DNA of 64,000 nt from JACVRW01 sp963812415. GTDB lineage: Bacteria > Actinomycetota > Thermoleophilia > Solirubrobacterales > Thermoleophilaceae. The DNA lies in NCBI GenBank assembly GCA_963812415.1, contig CAWEVH010000020.1, positions 40,249-104,248 of the forward strand, given 5' to 3'. Below are positions 56,039-64,000 of this stretch, piece after piece. The notes under the pieces were generated by a model. The model had not been told where the DNA came from and made no database searches. It worked only from the letters and a program-made list of their open reading frames with translations. Every line of letters begins with the position of its first letter. Positions within the stretch are counted from its first letter, which is position 1. The translations under genes were made by a program, and so were the position numbers.

Positions 56039-56911
56039 TCAGCGCAGGGCGTCGATCACGAGGTCAGGCCGGTCCTCCACCACGAAGTGAGCCGCATCCT
56101 CGATGCGCAGCACCTCGGCGGCGGGGAACAGCTCGAGCCATTGATCGAGGAACATCGGCTGGAAGACCGGGTCGCGCATCCCCCAGATCAGCTTGACCGG
56201 CACGTCGAGCCCCTCCAGCCGCTCGTGGATCTGCCCCATCAGGCGGGCGCTGCGATCGCGCTCGGTGAGCGGGATCTCGCGCTGGAAGGCCAGCACCCCC
56301 ACGCGCGACCAGTAGTCGGGGAACGGGGCGCGGTAGGCCTCCATCATCACGCTGTCGGTGTCGCGGTGGGCCATCCCGCCGGGGATCGACTCGACGAACA
56401 GGTTGCCGCCGAGGGCCAGGATCTCCCCAAGCCCCTCCGTGCGGAACTCGCGCAAGAACGGCGGCAGGAAGCTCGGCAGCTCCCAGGCCCAGGTGTTGAG
56501 CAACACGAGGGCCTCGAGGCGCTCCTGGCGCTCGAGCAGTGCGCCGAGGCCGATCGGTCCGCCCCAGTCGTGGGCGACCAGCGTGACGTTGCGCAGGTCG
56601 AGCTCGTCGATCAACGCGAGCGCGTTGTCGATGTGCGCCTGCAGCGAGTACGCGTACAGGCGCGGCGGCTTGTCCGAGCGACCGAAGCCCATGTGGTCGA
56701 ATGCCACGCAACGCCGGCCCTCCGCGGCCAGCTCGGCGATCGGCCGGCGCCACAGGTAGCTCCAGGTCGGATTCCCGTGGACGAACAGGAGCGGCGCCGC
56801 GTGGCGCGGCCCCTCGTCGACGTAGTGAAGCCGCAGATCGTCCGCCACGCTCACGAAGCGAGCCTCGAACGGGAACGTCCCCGCGAAGTCCCCACTCAGT
56901 CCCTCGGGCAT
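56039..56911 (-). CDS. Alpha/beta hydrolase, haloalkane-dehalogenase/OleB-like
   Basis: A 290-aa hydrolase with LFVHGNPTWSYLWRRPI (halide-stabilising Asn/Trp and oxyanion region near residue 45), the nucleophile elbow LVAHDWGGPIG with Asp rather than Ser (near 114), and the C-terminal His in EDAAHFVVEDRPD. The Asp nucleophile places it with haloalkane dehalogenases and the beta-lactone decarboxylase OleB. YAYSLQAHIDNALALIDEL and VLLNTWAWELPSFLPPF recall the OleB side, but no oleA/C/D genes are nearby. It is divergent from a ThDP enzyme, with TATAAG about 8 nt before its ATG. Confidence 0.88.
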   Translation of the reverse strand: MPEGLSGDFAGTFPFEARFVSVADDLRLHYVDEGPRHAAPLLFVHGNPTWSYLWRRPIAELAAEGRRCVAFDHMGFGRSDKPPRLYAYSLQAHIDNALALIDELDLRNVTLVAHDWGGPIGLGALLERQERLEALVLLNTWAWELPSFLPPFLREFRTEGLGEILALGGNLFVESIPGGMAHRDTDSVMMEAYRAPFPDYWSRVGVLAFQREIPLTERDRSARLMGQIHERLEGLDVPVKLIWGMRDPVFQPMFLDQWLELFPAAEVLRIEDAAHFVVEDRPDLVIDALR

Positions 56912-56951
56912 CGATCCGGCTTATATCCAATCGAATAGGCTCGCACTCCCC

Positions 56952-58619
56952 TTGTCCGCCGAGGCCGCACACACCGAGCAGGGCGCTGCGCTCCACGGCG
57001 GCCGGCTGGTGGCCAAGCGGCTCAGGGCGCACGGGGTCACGAAACTGTTCACGCTGTCCGGCGGTCACCTCTTCTCGATCTACGACGGCTGTCGCGAGGA
57101 GGGCATCGACATCGTGGACGTGCGCCACGAGCAGTCGGCGGCCTTCGCGGCCGAGGGCTGGGCCAAGGCAACCCGCGAACCGGGTGTCTGCGCGCTCACG
57201 GCGGGCCCGGGGGTGACCAACGGGATGAGCGCGATGGCGTCGGCGCTCATGAACGGGAGCCCCGTGCTGGCGCTCGGCGGCCGCGCGCCGGCGATGCGCT
57301 GGGGGATGGGCTCGCTCCAGGAGATCGACCACGTCCCATTCGTGGCACCGATCGCCAAGCTGGCGCGGACCGCGGACTCGACCGCCGCGATCCCTGCGCT
57401 CGTGGACGAAGCGCTGCATGCGACGCTCGAGCCGCCGAGCGGCCCGGCCTTCGTCGACTTCCCCCTCGACCAGGTGTTCATGGAGTCGGACGTGGACGCC
57501 GACGCGCCGGCGTCGCTCCCCGATCCCGCCGGGCTGGGGCCGGCGGACGGCGACGCTCTCGAGCGCGCCGCCGAGCTCTTGCGCTCGGCCTCGAAGCCGG
57601 TCGTGATGGCCGGAACCGGCCTCTACTGGGCGCACGCCGAGACGGAGCTGCGCGCCCTCTGCGACGAGCTCCACGTGCCGGTGTTCCTGAACGGGATGGC
57701 GCGCGGCTGCGTGCCGGCCGACCACCCGCTGTTCTTCTCACGGGCGCGCGGGACGGGGCTCAAGGGGGCCGACGTCGCGCTCGTGGTCGGCGTGCCGATG
57801 GACTTCCGGCTCGGCTTCGGCGGCTCGTTCGGCGACGACACGCAGATCGTCGTGATCGGCTCCTCCGCCCCCGAGCGGGAGCACCCGCGCGAGGTGGCGG
57901 CCGAGCTCTACGGCAGCGTGGCCGGCGCGCTCGACGCGCTTCGCTCGGCCGCTGCCGGCGGTCCCGCGGCGGAGCGCACGGCATGGGCGGCCTCGCTGCG
58001 CGAGGTCGAGAACGAGAAGCGCGCCGCGGAGCAGGAGGACCTGACCGACGCTCGCTCGCCGCTTCACCCGATGCGCGTGTACGGCGAGCTCGCCCAGGTG
58101 CTCGATCGCGACGCGATCGTGATCGGCGACGGCGGCGACTTCGTGTCCTTCGCCGGGCGCATGGTCGAGACGTACGAGCCCGGCTGCTGGATGGATCCGG
58201 GCCCCTACGGCTGTCTAGGAGCCGGCCCGGGCTTCGCGCTCGCCGCCCAGGTCGCTCATCCCGGGCGCCAGGTCTGCCTGCTGCTCGGCGACGGCGCGTT
58301 CGGCTTCGCCGGCATGGAGTTCGACAGCTTCGTGCGCCACGGCCTCCCGATCGTCGGCGTGATGGGAAACAACGGCATCTGGGCGCTCGAGAAGCACCCG
58401 ATGGAGTTCCTCTACGGCTATTCGGTGGCGGCCGAGCTGCAGCCCGAGTGCCGCTACGACGAGGTCGTGCGCGCGCTCGGCGGCCACGGCGAGCTCGTGA
58501 GGCGTCCCGACGAGCTGCGACCCGCCCTCGAGCGGGCCTTCGCGTCGGGGAAGCCCGCGCTGGTGAACGTCCTCACCGACCCCGCCGTGGTCTACCCCCG
58601 CAGGGCCAACCTCGCCTAG
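56952..58619 (+). CDS. Thiamine-diphosphate-dependent enzyme (acetolactate-synthase family)
   Basis: The 555-aa protein has the three-domain ThDP architecture: N-terminal PYR domain with the catalytic Glu in VRHEQSAAFAAEGWAKA, central NAD/FAD-like domain (LRSASKPVVMAGTGLYW, ADVALVVGVPMDFRLGFGG), and PP domain with the metal motif LLGDGAFGFAGMEFDSF and GVMGNNGIWALEK. It resembles ALS, 2-hydroxyacyl-CoA lyase and oxalyl-CoA decarboxylase; which reaction is not decidable. TTG 56952 follows TAGGCT by 10 nt. No regulatory-subunit gene ilvN is near, so branched-chain synthesis is unlikely. Confidence 0.9.
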   Translation: MSAEAAHTEQGAALHGGRLVAKRLRAHGVTKLFTLSGGHLFSIYDGCREEGIDIVDVRHEQSAAFAAEGWAKATREPGVCALTAGPGVTNGMSAMASALMNGSPVLALGGRAPAMRWGMGSLQEIDHVPFVAPIAKLARTADSTAAIPALVDEALHATLEPPSGPAFVDFPLDQVFMESDVDADAPASLPDPAGLGPADGDALERAAELLRSASKPVVMAGTGLYWAHAETELRALCDELHVPVFLNGMARGCVPADHPLFFSRARGTGLKGADVALVVGVPMDFRLGFGGSFGDDTQIVVIGSSAPEREHPREVAAELYGSVAGALDALRSAAAGGPAAERTAWAASLREVENEKRAAEQEDLTDARSPLHPMRVYGELAQVLDRDAIVIGDGGDFVSFAGRMVETYEPGCWMDPGPYGCLGAGPGFALAAQVAHPGRQVCLLLGDGAFGFAGMEFDSFVRHGLPIVGVMGNNGIWALEKHPMEFLYGYSVAAELQPECRYDEVVRALGGHGELVRRPDELRPALERAFASGKPALVNVLTDPAVVYPRRANLA

Positions 58620-58689
58620 CCGGCGGCCGATAGTGAAAAGAGGGCTCGCGCCCTTCCCCCCTTGGCGCATCTGGTTTATCATTGCTCCG

Positions 58690-58875
58690 CTGGGTGAAGA
58701 GGCCGTGCCGCAAGACGGTGAGGCTGACCCGCCTGGTACATAGGTTCGGGCGAAGCCGCATCGTATCGGCGCCTCCCGCCGTCCGAACCGCAAGGCCCTT
58801 TCAAGGCACGTACCCCTGCCCGTCCTGATAGGGCCGTTTTGAGAACCGCCCGCATGATGCGGGCGGTTCTTTGTC
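58690..58875 (+). ncRNA. Candidate terminator-bounded ncRNA
   Basis: The 261-bp gap between the ThDP gene and ppx holds no gene. TATCAT (58677-58682) could be a -10 box; the predicted transcript is about 185 nt and ends at a strong terminator (58842-58875). Inside, CCG-CAAGA-CGG and GCCG/CGGC hairpins occur, a 10-bp stem pairs GGTTCGGGCG with CGTCCGAACC, and CGTGCC pairs with GGCACG. The size is like 6S RNA, but 6S, SRP, tmRNA and RNase P signatures are not recognised. Confidence 0.5.
58842..58875 (+). terminator. Strong intrinsic terminator
   Basis: A perfect 13-bp stem (AGAACCGCCCGCA with its complement) and a TGA loop, followed by TTTGT. The T run is on the plus strand, so it ends the candidate ncRNA; on the other strand it lies beyond the ppx stop and may also assist there. 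Confidence 0.85.
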
Positions 58876-58880
58876 CGGAC

Positions 58881-59828
58881 TCAGACGTTTTCCGAGGCGG
58901 CGGCCATCGCGGCGCCGTGCAGGATGTCTGCCTCGCTCACCTCGATCTCGTCGAGGCCGAACGCCCGGATCGACTCCACCAGGATCGCAACCCCGGCCAC
59001 GATCGTCGGCGCGCGATCGGGATGGAGGCCCTTGACCTGGCGCCGCTCCCCGAGCGGCAGCGCGGCCAGCATCGCCAGGATCCGCTCCGCCGTCGCGAGA
59101 GAGACCACGTAGCCGTGAACCTTCGACGAGTCGTACGGATCGAGCTCCTGGTCGATCGCGGCGAGCGAGGTGGCCGTGCCGGCCACGGCGATGCCCTGGG
59201 CGGTCGCCTCGCGCGTCGGCGCCGGCACGCACCCCTGGATCACGGCCCTGACGTCGGTCGCGAGCGCCTCGAGCTCGCGATGGGCGGGCGGATCGGTCGT
59301 CAGGAAGCGCTCGCTGTGGCGCACGGAGCCCATCTGGGTCGACACGTGGAAGCCGAGCCCCTCCGCCGCCGTCCCCGTCACGTACTCGGTCGAGCCGCCG
59401 CCGATGTCGATCACCACGGTCTGCTCCCCTTGGTGCTCGCCGCGGCCCGCGGTGGCGCCGAGGAAGGTGAGCCGCGCCTCCTCGTCCCCCGAGATCGTGC
59501 GCGCGTCGATGCCGAAGCTCTCGTTCAGCTCCTCCCGGAACGCCGGCCCGTTGGCGGCGTCGCGCATGGCGCTCGTGGCCACCGCGATCACCTCGCCGAC
59601 CTCGAACCGGTCGATCACCTCGCGATAGACGGCCAGCGCGTCCCGCACCCGGTCCATCGCCTCGTCGGCCAGGCGGCCCGTGGCGTCGACGCCCTGGCCG
59701 AGCCGGGTGATCGTGGTGCGCTTGTCGAGCTCGACCAGCTCGCCGGCTCGCAGCTCCGCCACGAGCAGCCGAGTGGTGTTGGTCCCGAGGTCGACGACGC
59801 CGACCCTCGTGTTCGCTGGCTCCGCCAC
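58881..59828 (-). CDS. Ppx/GppA-family exopolyphosphatase
   Basis: A 315-aa actin/Hsp70-fold phosphatase acting on polyphosphate or pppGpp. The phosphate loop VGVVDLGTNTTRLLVAE opens the protein, followed by VATSAMRDAANG, SGDEEARLTFLGA, the second loop VIDIGGGSTEYVTG and the GTATSLAAIDQELDPYD region. The length is the short actinobacterial form, without the C-terminal HD-like half. GTG 59828 is preferred over ATG 59855 because TACGGT lies 7 nt upstream of it. It is divergent from the initiator tRNA gene. Confidence 0.93.
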   Translation of the reverse strand: MAEPANTRVGVVDLGTNTTRLLVAELRAGELVELDKRTTITRLGQGVDATGRLADEAMDRVRDALAVYREVIDRFEVGEVIAVATSAMRDAANGPAFREELNESFGIDARTISGDEEARLTFLGATAGRGEHQGEQTVVIDIGGGSTEYVTGTAAEGLGFHVSTQMGSVRHSERFLTTDPPAHRELEALATDVRAVIQGCVPAPTREATAQGIAVAGTATSLAAIDQELDPYDSSKVHGYVVSLATAERILAMLAALPLGERRQVKGLHPDRAPTIVAGVAILVESIRAFGLDEIEVSEADILHGAAMAAASENV

Positions 59829-59867
59829 CGGCGGGACCGTACAGATCCGCCACACGCGCCAAAGCTG

Positions 59868-59896
59868 TTGACGCTTGCCCGCTCCATGGCTAGATT
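59868..59896 (+). promoter_or_regulatory. Promoter of initiator tRNA-Met
   Basis: TTGACG, 17 bp, TAGATT: both hexamers resemble the housekeeping sigma-70/HrdB consensus, and the predicted start near 59903 is about 7 nt before the tRNA. Confidence 0.8.
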
Positions 59897-59909
59897 CGTG
59901 CGTTCACGC

Positions 59910-59983
<74 letters not shown>

Positions 59984-59990
59984 CTCACCG

Positions 59991-60017
59991 AAGCCCCTGC
60001 TAAGCCAGGGGTTTCGT
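59991..60017 (+). terminator. Terminator after tRNA-fMet
   Basis: CCCCTG and CAGGGG pair around a 6-nt loop (extended by AA/TT), followed by TTTCGTCGTTT. It is well placed to end the tRNA transcript. Confidence 0.75.
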
Positions 60018-60128
60018 CGTTTCGGAGCAGCCAGATCAGGGTCCTCGGTACTTCGTTCGAGTCGGTGGACCGAAATCGACGGCGCTCGTCTCTCGTCGCC
60101 GCCGTCTGGGCGATCTCTCCTGAACGCG

Positions 60129-60156
60129 AAAGCGGCCCCGCTGTGGGGGCCGCTTT
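60129..60156 (-). terminator. Hairpin downstream of the secreted protein gene
   Basis: AAAGCGGCCCC and GGGGCCGCTTT form a perfect 11-bp stem with a 6-nt loop. It lies 25 nt beyond the stop of the minus-strand gene at 60181; read on that strand the stem ends in TTT. The symmetry could make it bidirectional. Confidence 0.7.
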
Positions 60157-60180
60157 GCCTAGCTGTCGAAACTCGTCTTC

Positions 60181-60753
60181 TCAGCCCGATGGGAAGGCGA
60201 AGAAGCCTTCGTCATCTTCGACCGCAGGGCCGTCGAAGCCGTTGACGTAGTTGCCCGGTGTCGAGTCGGGGTCGCGAACGCTCGAAATGAGCACCTGGGC
60301 GTAGTACCTGCGTCCGGCAGCGACCGTGATAAAGGCCGGGGTTCGCGACTCTCCCGCCGCCAGGTTGATGTCCCCGCTCACAGTACTGCCGCCAGTCGAA
60401 GACAGGAACTCGACGGTGGCCGTCGCAGGTCCCGGACCCGAGTTGGTCACCGTCACCGCAATCGCATCCTCGGCCTCTTCGTCGGGCACGACAGTGCGGC
60501 TGAGGCTGACGCTGAGGTCGGCCGCAGGGGTGTCGAACAACTGCCCGCCCCTGGCGGCGTAGCTCGTGCACTCTGAGGAGTTGTCGAACGCGTCGCCGGT
60601 CTTGGTGAACAGCGACTCCCAGCCGTCCTTCTGGCACTTCTTCGCGTTGACGTTGTTCGGGCCGTTCTTGCCCGCCGACGCCGGGGCGACGGCGACAGCG
60701 AGACCGAGCGCCGCCACCGCAGCAACGAGCGCAAGACGAGTCCTTCGGGACAT
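60181..60753 (-). CDS. Secreted protein with CARDB-like domain
   Basis: A 190-aa protein with a signal peptide (LALVAAVAALGLAVAVAPASA). A short Cys-containing module follows (KCQKDGWESLFTKTGDAF, SECTSYAARGGQLF), a motif common in secreted actinobacterial proteins. The rest is an Ig-like CARDB/DUF11 beta domain (SVSLSRTVVPDEEAED, VTVTNSGPGPATATVEFLSS). The function may be surface adhesion or exopolymer binding (inference). AAAGGA lies about 6 nt before ATG 60753, a Shine-Dalgarno in contrast to core genes. Confidence 0.78.
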   Translation of the reverse strand: MSRRTRLALVAAVAALGLAVAVAPASAGKNGPNNVNAKKCQKDGWESLFTKTGDAFDNSSECTSYAARGGQLFDTPAADLSVSLSRTVVPDEEAEDAIAVTVTNSGPGPATATVEFLSSTGGSTVSGDINLAAGESRTPAFITVAAGRRYYAQVLISSVRDPDSTPGNYVNGFDGPAVEDDEGFFAFPSG

Positions 60754-61015
60754 GAGGGTCCTTTCCCAAGGCCGGTTGGGGGGAGGCTCGCCTGACCAGT
60801 GGACGCCCCCGGTCGCAGATCACCGTAACCGGGCACAACCGGCCGACGCAAACCTGCAGCTACTCGCTCTGCGAAGCCGCCGAGCGCCCCGACCTCCCGC
60901 ACAATGCTCGGCCGAGCTTCGATGCGCTCGTCGACGTCCCGAGCATCGACGACGTGCTCGCTGGCCTCTAGCCATCCTGGACGCGAGCCTGCGAGCGGCA
61001 GATACTGGGCGGGCG

Positions 61016-61411
61016 ATGTCGAAGGAGAATGTGGAGTTGGCTCAGCAGGCCTTTGACGCCTTCAACCGACGCGACATCGGTGCGTTTCTGGCGCTGATGG
61101 CCCCGGACGTGGTGGCCGAGTCGCGCCTGGTCGCAATGGAGGGCGGCTATCACGGCCACGACGGAATCCGCCACTGGTGGCAGAGCCTGCTCGGCGCGTT
61201 CCCGGACTACACGCTCGAAACGGTCGAGGTGCGCGAGCATGAGAACCTGACGCTCACAACGCTGCGTGGTCGTGGCCACGGCGCGGACAGCGACACCCCG
61301 TTCGTGGACACGGTCTGGGTGGTGGTCGACTGGCGTGACATGAAAGTCATCCGCTGGCGCGTCTTGTCAACGGAAGCGGAAGCCCTCGAAGCCGTGGGGC
61401 TGTCGGAGTAG
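61016..61411 (+). CDS. SnoaL-like/NTF2-like protein 2
   Basis: A 131-aa NTF2-like fold protein: NVELAQQAFDAFNRRDIGAF, APDVVAESRLVAMEGGYHGH, IRHWWQSLLGAFPDYTLETV, DTVWVVVDWRDMKVIRWRVL. The GYHGHDGIRHWW block is typical of small SnoaL-like proteins annotated as stress-related or as steroid-isomerase relatives. It is not paired with a regulator here. ATG 61016 gives the family N terminus; the frame extends upstream without homology. The 262 bp before it hold no recognised gene. Confidence 0.8.
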   Translation: MSKENVELAQQAFDAFNRRDIGAFLALMAPDVVAESRLVAMEGGYHGHDGIRHWWQSLLGAFPDYTLETVEVREHENLTLTTLRGRGHGADSDTPFVDTVWVVVDWRDMKVIRWRVLSTEAEALEAVGLSE

Positions 61412-61834
61412 AGCGCCCGCGCAGAAGCGCCGAGCGCCCCGACCGCCGTACACGAGCCGGGGCGCTGAGACGAGTGTGCGGCGCTAGGCGCTGTTGAGCA
61501 CCGCGAACGGGTGGCCGCCGCGTGCTCGCTGCCCCCTGACCGCTCTGGGATGTCCGGCCGCGCGGCGATCCCTTTGCATGGAAGGCAGAAGTCCGCTCCG
61601 CTCGGACCCGGACTTGCGCATCCAGGCGGAAGCAGCACTCGCGATCAGTGGTGCGGAGCTGGCCGTCGTCCCTCGCCAAGGGTTTGCGATGAACCACGCG
61701 GTCGTGCATCCGCCGAGCGACGACACGCCATTCACTCGCTGACGAGAGCACGTCAGCGAAATGCAGCGAAATGTCAGAGGGTCGTATTCTGCTGTCGCGA
61801 AGACGGCCAGCGCAAAGCGAGGAGGCAGGCAGCG
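61412..61834. other. 423-bp stretch without a supported gene
   Basis: Only weak short ORFs on both strands, none with a promoter signature or recognisable homology. The 15-mer GCCGAGCGCCCCGAC near 61429 also occurs near 60880, too short to show duplication. A GGAGG ribosome site for the next gene begins at about 61820. Confidence 0.5.
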
Positions 61835-62743
61835 ATGTTCGCCAGCAACGAAGACCATTTCGGGGGCCCGAAGGCGAGCTGGCGCCGGTCGCCGCGGGCG
61901 GGCAGGTCGGTTCGGCTTGCCGCGCTCGCCCTGGCGGTCGCCGGGCTAGTCACGTTGGCTCCTGCGACCGCCCGTGCCAACCTCGTGATGGTGCATTCCG
62001 CCAAGAGCGGGACGCTCACTGGGGACCAGCTGACGCTGCACGGCGTCGGGCGCCGGGTCACCTGGGCCACCAACAAGGGCCGGTCGGGCGTGGTCTCGAT
62101 CGCGCGGCTGCACCGGCGGCTGTTCTTGCCCGCGACGCCGTGGGCCACGGGCACGCTTCATATCGCGGGCCAGCGCGGCGGACAGGAGTTGGCGTTCAGG
62201 CTGCGCCGACCGCGCTACAACCGCGCGCGCCAAACCGTGCGCTACAAGGTCAAGCGGCTGAGCAAGCGCCGCCCCGCCCGCGCTTCCGGATTCCGTCCGC
62301 AGCGCCGATTCGGGGCCGCATCGCTATCGATGGTCGGCGCCAGACTGGTCGGTGACAATGGCGGCCTCGACTGCAGGTCGACGCTTGAGACCGACGTCAA
62401 CTATTTATGGGAAGCCTCCAACGAGTCGAAGTGGCCTACCGACACCTGGGACCAGGGCATTCCCTTCCAGGACACCATCGGTGGTGACGCAAACTCGGCG
62501 TCCTGGGGCTCCGACGGCGGCCTTTTGCGTGGCTGCAGTGTCACCGGCGTGTGGACGATCATCCCCTGGCCTGATGACCCGAACCTGCCCGTGCCCTCCG
62601 CCACAGTCACCGTCACCACGACGTATCCGTGGTCCGGCCAGCCCAGCAACACCTGTACCTTGACGAACCCGGCCTTCACCTGCCAAGCGGTGACCAACGA
62701 TTACGGCAGTGCCTCGTGGTCAATCGAGCCGTCCGGGCAGTAG
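61835..62743 (+). CDS. Secreted protein of unknown function
   Basis: A 302-aa protein with a twin-Arg-like basic leader and signal helix (RLAALALAVAGLVTLAPATA, cleavage after ARA near residue 48). The mature part has beta-rich segments (GTLTGDQLTLHGVGRRVTWA, GTLHIAGQRGGQELAFRLRR), a basic Arg-rich centre (KRLSKRRPARASGFRPQRRF) and a Cys-containing C-terminal domain with Trp/Pro-rich sheets (VTVTTTYPWSGQPSNTC). No family is recognised. GGAGG lies about 9 nt before ATG 61835. Its sequence composition is slightly less GC-biased at third positions than core genes. Confidence 0.75.
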   Translation: MFASNEDHFGGPKASWRRSPRAGRSVRLAALALAVAGLVTLAPATARANLVMVHSAKSGTLTGDQLTLHGVGRRVTWATNKGRSGVVSIARLHRRLFLPATPWATGTLHIAGQRGGQELAFRLRRPRYNRARQTVRYKVKRLSKRRPARASGFRPQRRFGAASLSMVGARLVGDNGGLDCRSTLETDVNYLWEASNESKWPTDTWDQGIPFQDTIGGDANSASWGSDGGLLRGCSVTGVWTIIPWPDDPNLPVPSATVTVTTTYPWSGQPSNTCTLTNPAFTCQAVTNDYGSASWSIEPSGQ

Positions 62744-62843
62744 GTCCCATCTGCTCATGGCAAGTACGGTACGCCCGCGATCAGCTCGCAGTCGTCCTCA
62801 ACCATGCCTGTCGCGATAAGCGGCTGACAGCTCCGCAGCGCGC

Positions 62844-63359
62844 TCACTCCGGTATGAAGGTCGGATCGAGCGGCTCGCCGTAGGCACGCGCGGCCAGCGG
62901 CAAAGCCCTGGCCGGCACAGCCTCGACGTCAAGCAGCTCGGCGACGCGCGCCACAGCCGCTGCGCGCCGGCGCGAGGATGGCAGGGCGAGCGTGACGATC
63001 CGAGCGAACTCGGCCCGCATGCCACGCTGGTGCAGCTCGATGCGGCCCCACAGGACGACGGCGCCGCGCACGACCGCCAGCCGCTCGCGCCCCCTGGACC
63101 GTTGTGGAGTGAAGAGCGCGTAAATCCCGCATACGCAGCCGTGTGCCGGAGCCGGCTCAGGGTGAGTCGACGCCGTTCGCCACAGGCCCTGAGCTGGGCG
63201 GCAGTCGGGCAGGCACTCGGCTCGCATCGGCCCCGCCCCCCAAAGCGTGCGCGCCAGTGGCGAGAGGATCTCATCCGCGATGAGCACCCACTCGCGATAG
63301 CCGATGATCGGTCCGATCGCGTCCTCGGCGACACATTCACTGGTCCGCGAATCGCGCAC
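62844..63359 (-). CDS. Unknown protein with Cys-Cys-Gly motif
   Basis: A 171-aa protein. Blocks that look conserved among actinobacterial unknowns: GYREWVLIADEILSPLARTLW, paired cysteines in MRAECLPDC, APAHGCVCGIYAL and VVRGAVVLWGRIELHQRGMRA. The CVCGIYA stretch with upstream Cys suggests a zinc or thiol site (inference). GTG 63359 follows TACGAT by 9 nt, the leaderless pattern. It ends within 100 bp of the secreted protein and precedes an insertion element. Confidence 0.65.
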   Translation of the reverse strand: MRDSRTSECVAEDAIGPIIGYREWVLIADEILSPLARTLWGAGPMRAECLPDCRPAQGLWRTASTHPEPAPAHGCVCGIYALFTPQRSRGRERLAVVRGAVVLWGRIELHQRGMRAEFARIVTLALPSSRRRAAAVARVAELLDVEAVPARALPLAARAYGEPLDPTFIPE

Positions 63360-63768
63360 GCCGGGCCAATCGTACGCCCGCGCGGCGCCAGTCAGCGACG
63401 TAAGCGAGATCGGAAGGCCCCGAGTGAACGCATCTGGTTACCGATGGTTCGGCGGGTCGGCGCATTGCTCGTTCACAGCGCGTGAGCGATAGAGCCTCGG
63501 TGGCGCAGTGCGCCGGGCCCTCTTTCACGAGTGCTGCTTCGAGGCTTGCTGTTTCGATCTGTGGGGTCGGTGACGTCCGACGCTGAGGAGAAGGTCCCGA
63601 CCGGGCGGCGAGCTGACTCTCTTTGAGGCTGTCGACCCGTCGGGTCTGACCTCCTTTTGTTGTGTCGCTCGTCGCCGGTCGGGGATGTTCGGCGTGGGTT
63701 GATAGGAGCTGGCAGCGCCCTCAGCAAGCCGTGTCCGCTGGACGTCCAGCATCCGCAAAGCAGAAAGG
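63360..63768 (+). mobile_element. Probable left end of an IS110-family element (noncoding)
   Basis: About 400 bp without a convincing gene, immediately upstream of the transposase. In IS110-group elements the noncoding left end encodes the bridge RNA that pairs with donor and target DNA. Local inverted repeats here (GACCC-GTC-GGGTC near 63640 and the perfect palindrome GCTGGACGTCCAGC at 63737-63750) fit a structured RNA. The element's true left boundary cannot be located; IS110 elements lack terminal inverted repeats. Confidence 0.5.
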
Positions 63769-64000
63769 ATGTGGACGAGGCCCGTGATCGTGCTCGGGGC
63801 GGACACCCACAAGAGCTCGCACACGATCGCCGCCGTCGATAGCGCGACCGGCGAGCTGCTCGGTGATAAGACGATCGGAGTCGGAGTTCGCGGCTTCGCG
63901 GCGCTGTTGATCTGGGCGCGCGGCCTCGCCGCTGAACGGGTCTGGGCACTGGAGGATTGCCGCCATGTCTCCGGCGCGCTAGAGCGGTTCTTGATCGCGC
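63769..64000 (+). CDS. IS110-family transposase, N-terminal fragment (runs off window)
   Basis: The visible 77 residues start with VIVLGADTHKSSHTIAAVDS, the DEDD (RuvC-like) transposase N terminus whose first Asp is catalytic, followed by GELLGDKTIGVGVRGFAALL and ERVWALEDCRHVSGALERFL, where the Glu of ALED is the next acidic residue. The frame continues past 64000, so the Tnp20 domain is outside the window. ATG 63769 is preferred; GTG 63784 is an alternative. IS110 recombinases work with a bridge RNA. Confidence 0.85.
   Translation, partial: MWTRPVIVLGADTHKSSHTIAAVDSATGELLGDKTIGVGVRGFAALLIWARGLAAERVWALEDCRHVSGALERFLIA

Noticed and set aside
60878..61443. Duplicated 15-mer GCCGAGCGCCCCGAC flanking the second SnoaL-like gene
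   Set aside because: Too short in GC-rich DNA to indicate duplication or att sites.
61494..61742. 82-aa plus-strand ORF before the secreted protein gene
   Set aside because: No promoter signature, no recognisable family and atypical composition; not enough to call.

Overview
This is a 64 kb GC-rich chromosomal segment, by eye about 70% G+C, with dense short-spaced genes and many GTG/TTG starts. Gene order and content point to an actinobacterium (Actinomycetota). The runs metG-tatD-ksgA-ispE and glmU-prs-rplY-pth-mfd-foldase-mazG-eno-ftsB are actinobacterial housekeeping blocks. A multi-gene MCE cluster, a PucR-type regulator, a csrA gene and DUF4235/DUF2269 membrane proteins fit the Thermoleophilia/Solirubrobacterales best. 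That placement is inference from content; no rRNA lies in the window.

Layout. 1-2.7 kb: a CIRCE-like operator at the left edge, then a divergent FAD-oxidase/HxlR-regulator pair. 2.7-7 kb: glyS, an LCP cell-wall ligase, a ROK sugar kinase and rsmI. 7-12.2 kb: a secreted LytM peptidase, then metG, tatD, ksgA and ispE. 12-17 kb: an XRE regulator facing a SnoaL-like gene, a DedA/PAP2 membrane phospholipid module, a PucR regulator and a cupin. 17 kb: tRNA-Gln and an HNH nuclease whose start lies inside a LexA-type SOS box. 18-30.6 kb: glmU to ftsB, with an ABC1 kinase on the other strand and a candidate structured RNA before mfd. 30.6-42.5 kb: csrA, a DUF2090 aldolase-like protein, a GCS2-type ligase, a rhomboid relative lacking its catalytic residues, an R2lox-type ferritin-like oxidase, acyl-CoA metabolism genes, csaA and an ECF sigma factor fused to a zinc anti-sigma-like domain. 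42.6-52.2 kb: an atypical tRNA-Leu and six consecutive MCE-domain genes. 52-60 kb: an MFS exporter, a SpoIIE phosphatase with a secreted linker, an OleB/haloalkane-dehalogenase-like hydrolase, a ThDP enzyme, a terminator-bounded candidate ncRNA, ppx and initiator tRNA-Met. 60-64 kb: an accessory tail of secreted and unknown proteins ending in an IS110-family transposase.

Two patterns cross the window. First, many genes carry TANNNT about 6-11 nt before the start codon and no Shine-Dalgarno sequence, which predicts widespread leaderless transcription; internal operon genes instead overlap by 1-4 nt (ATGA, GTGA, TTGA). Second, about ten otherwise well conserved genes are broken by single-base frameshifts, and four adjacent MCE genes (44.5-49.7 kb) contain about twenty-five. 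Consensus errors in a draft or metagenome assembly are the simplest explanation, but the MCE cluster could be decaying.
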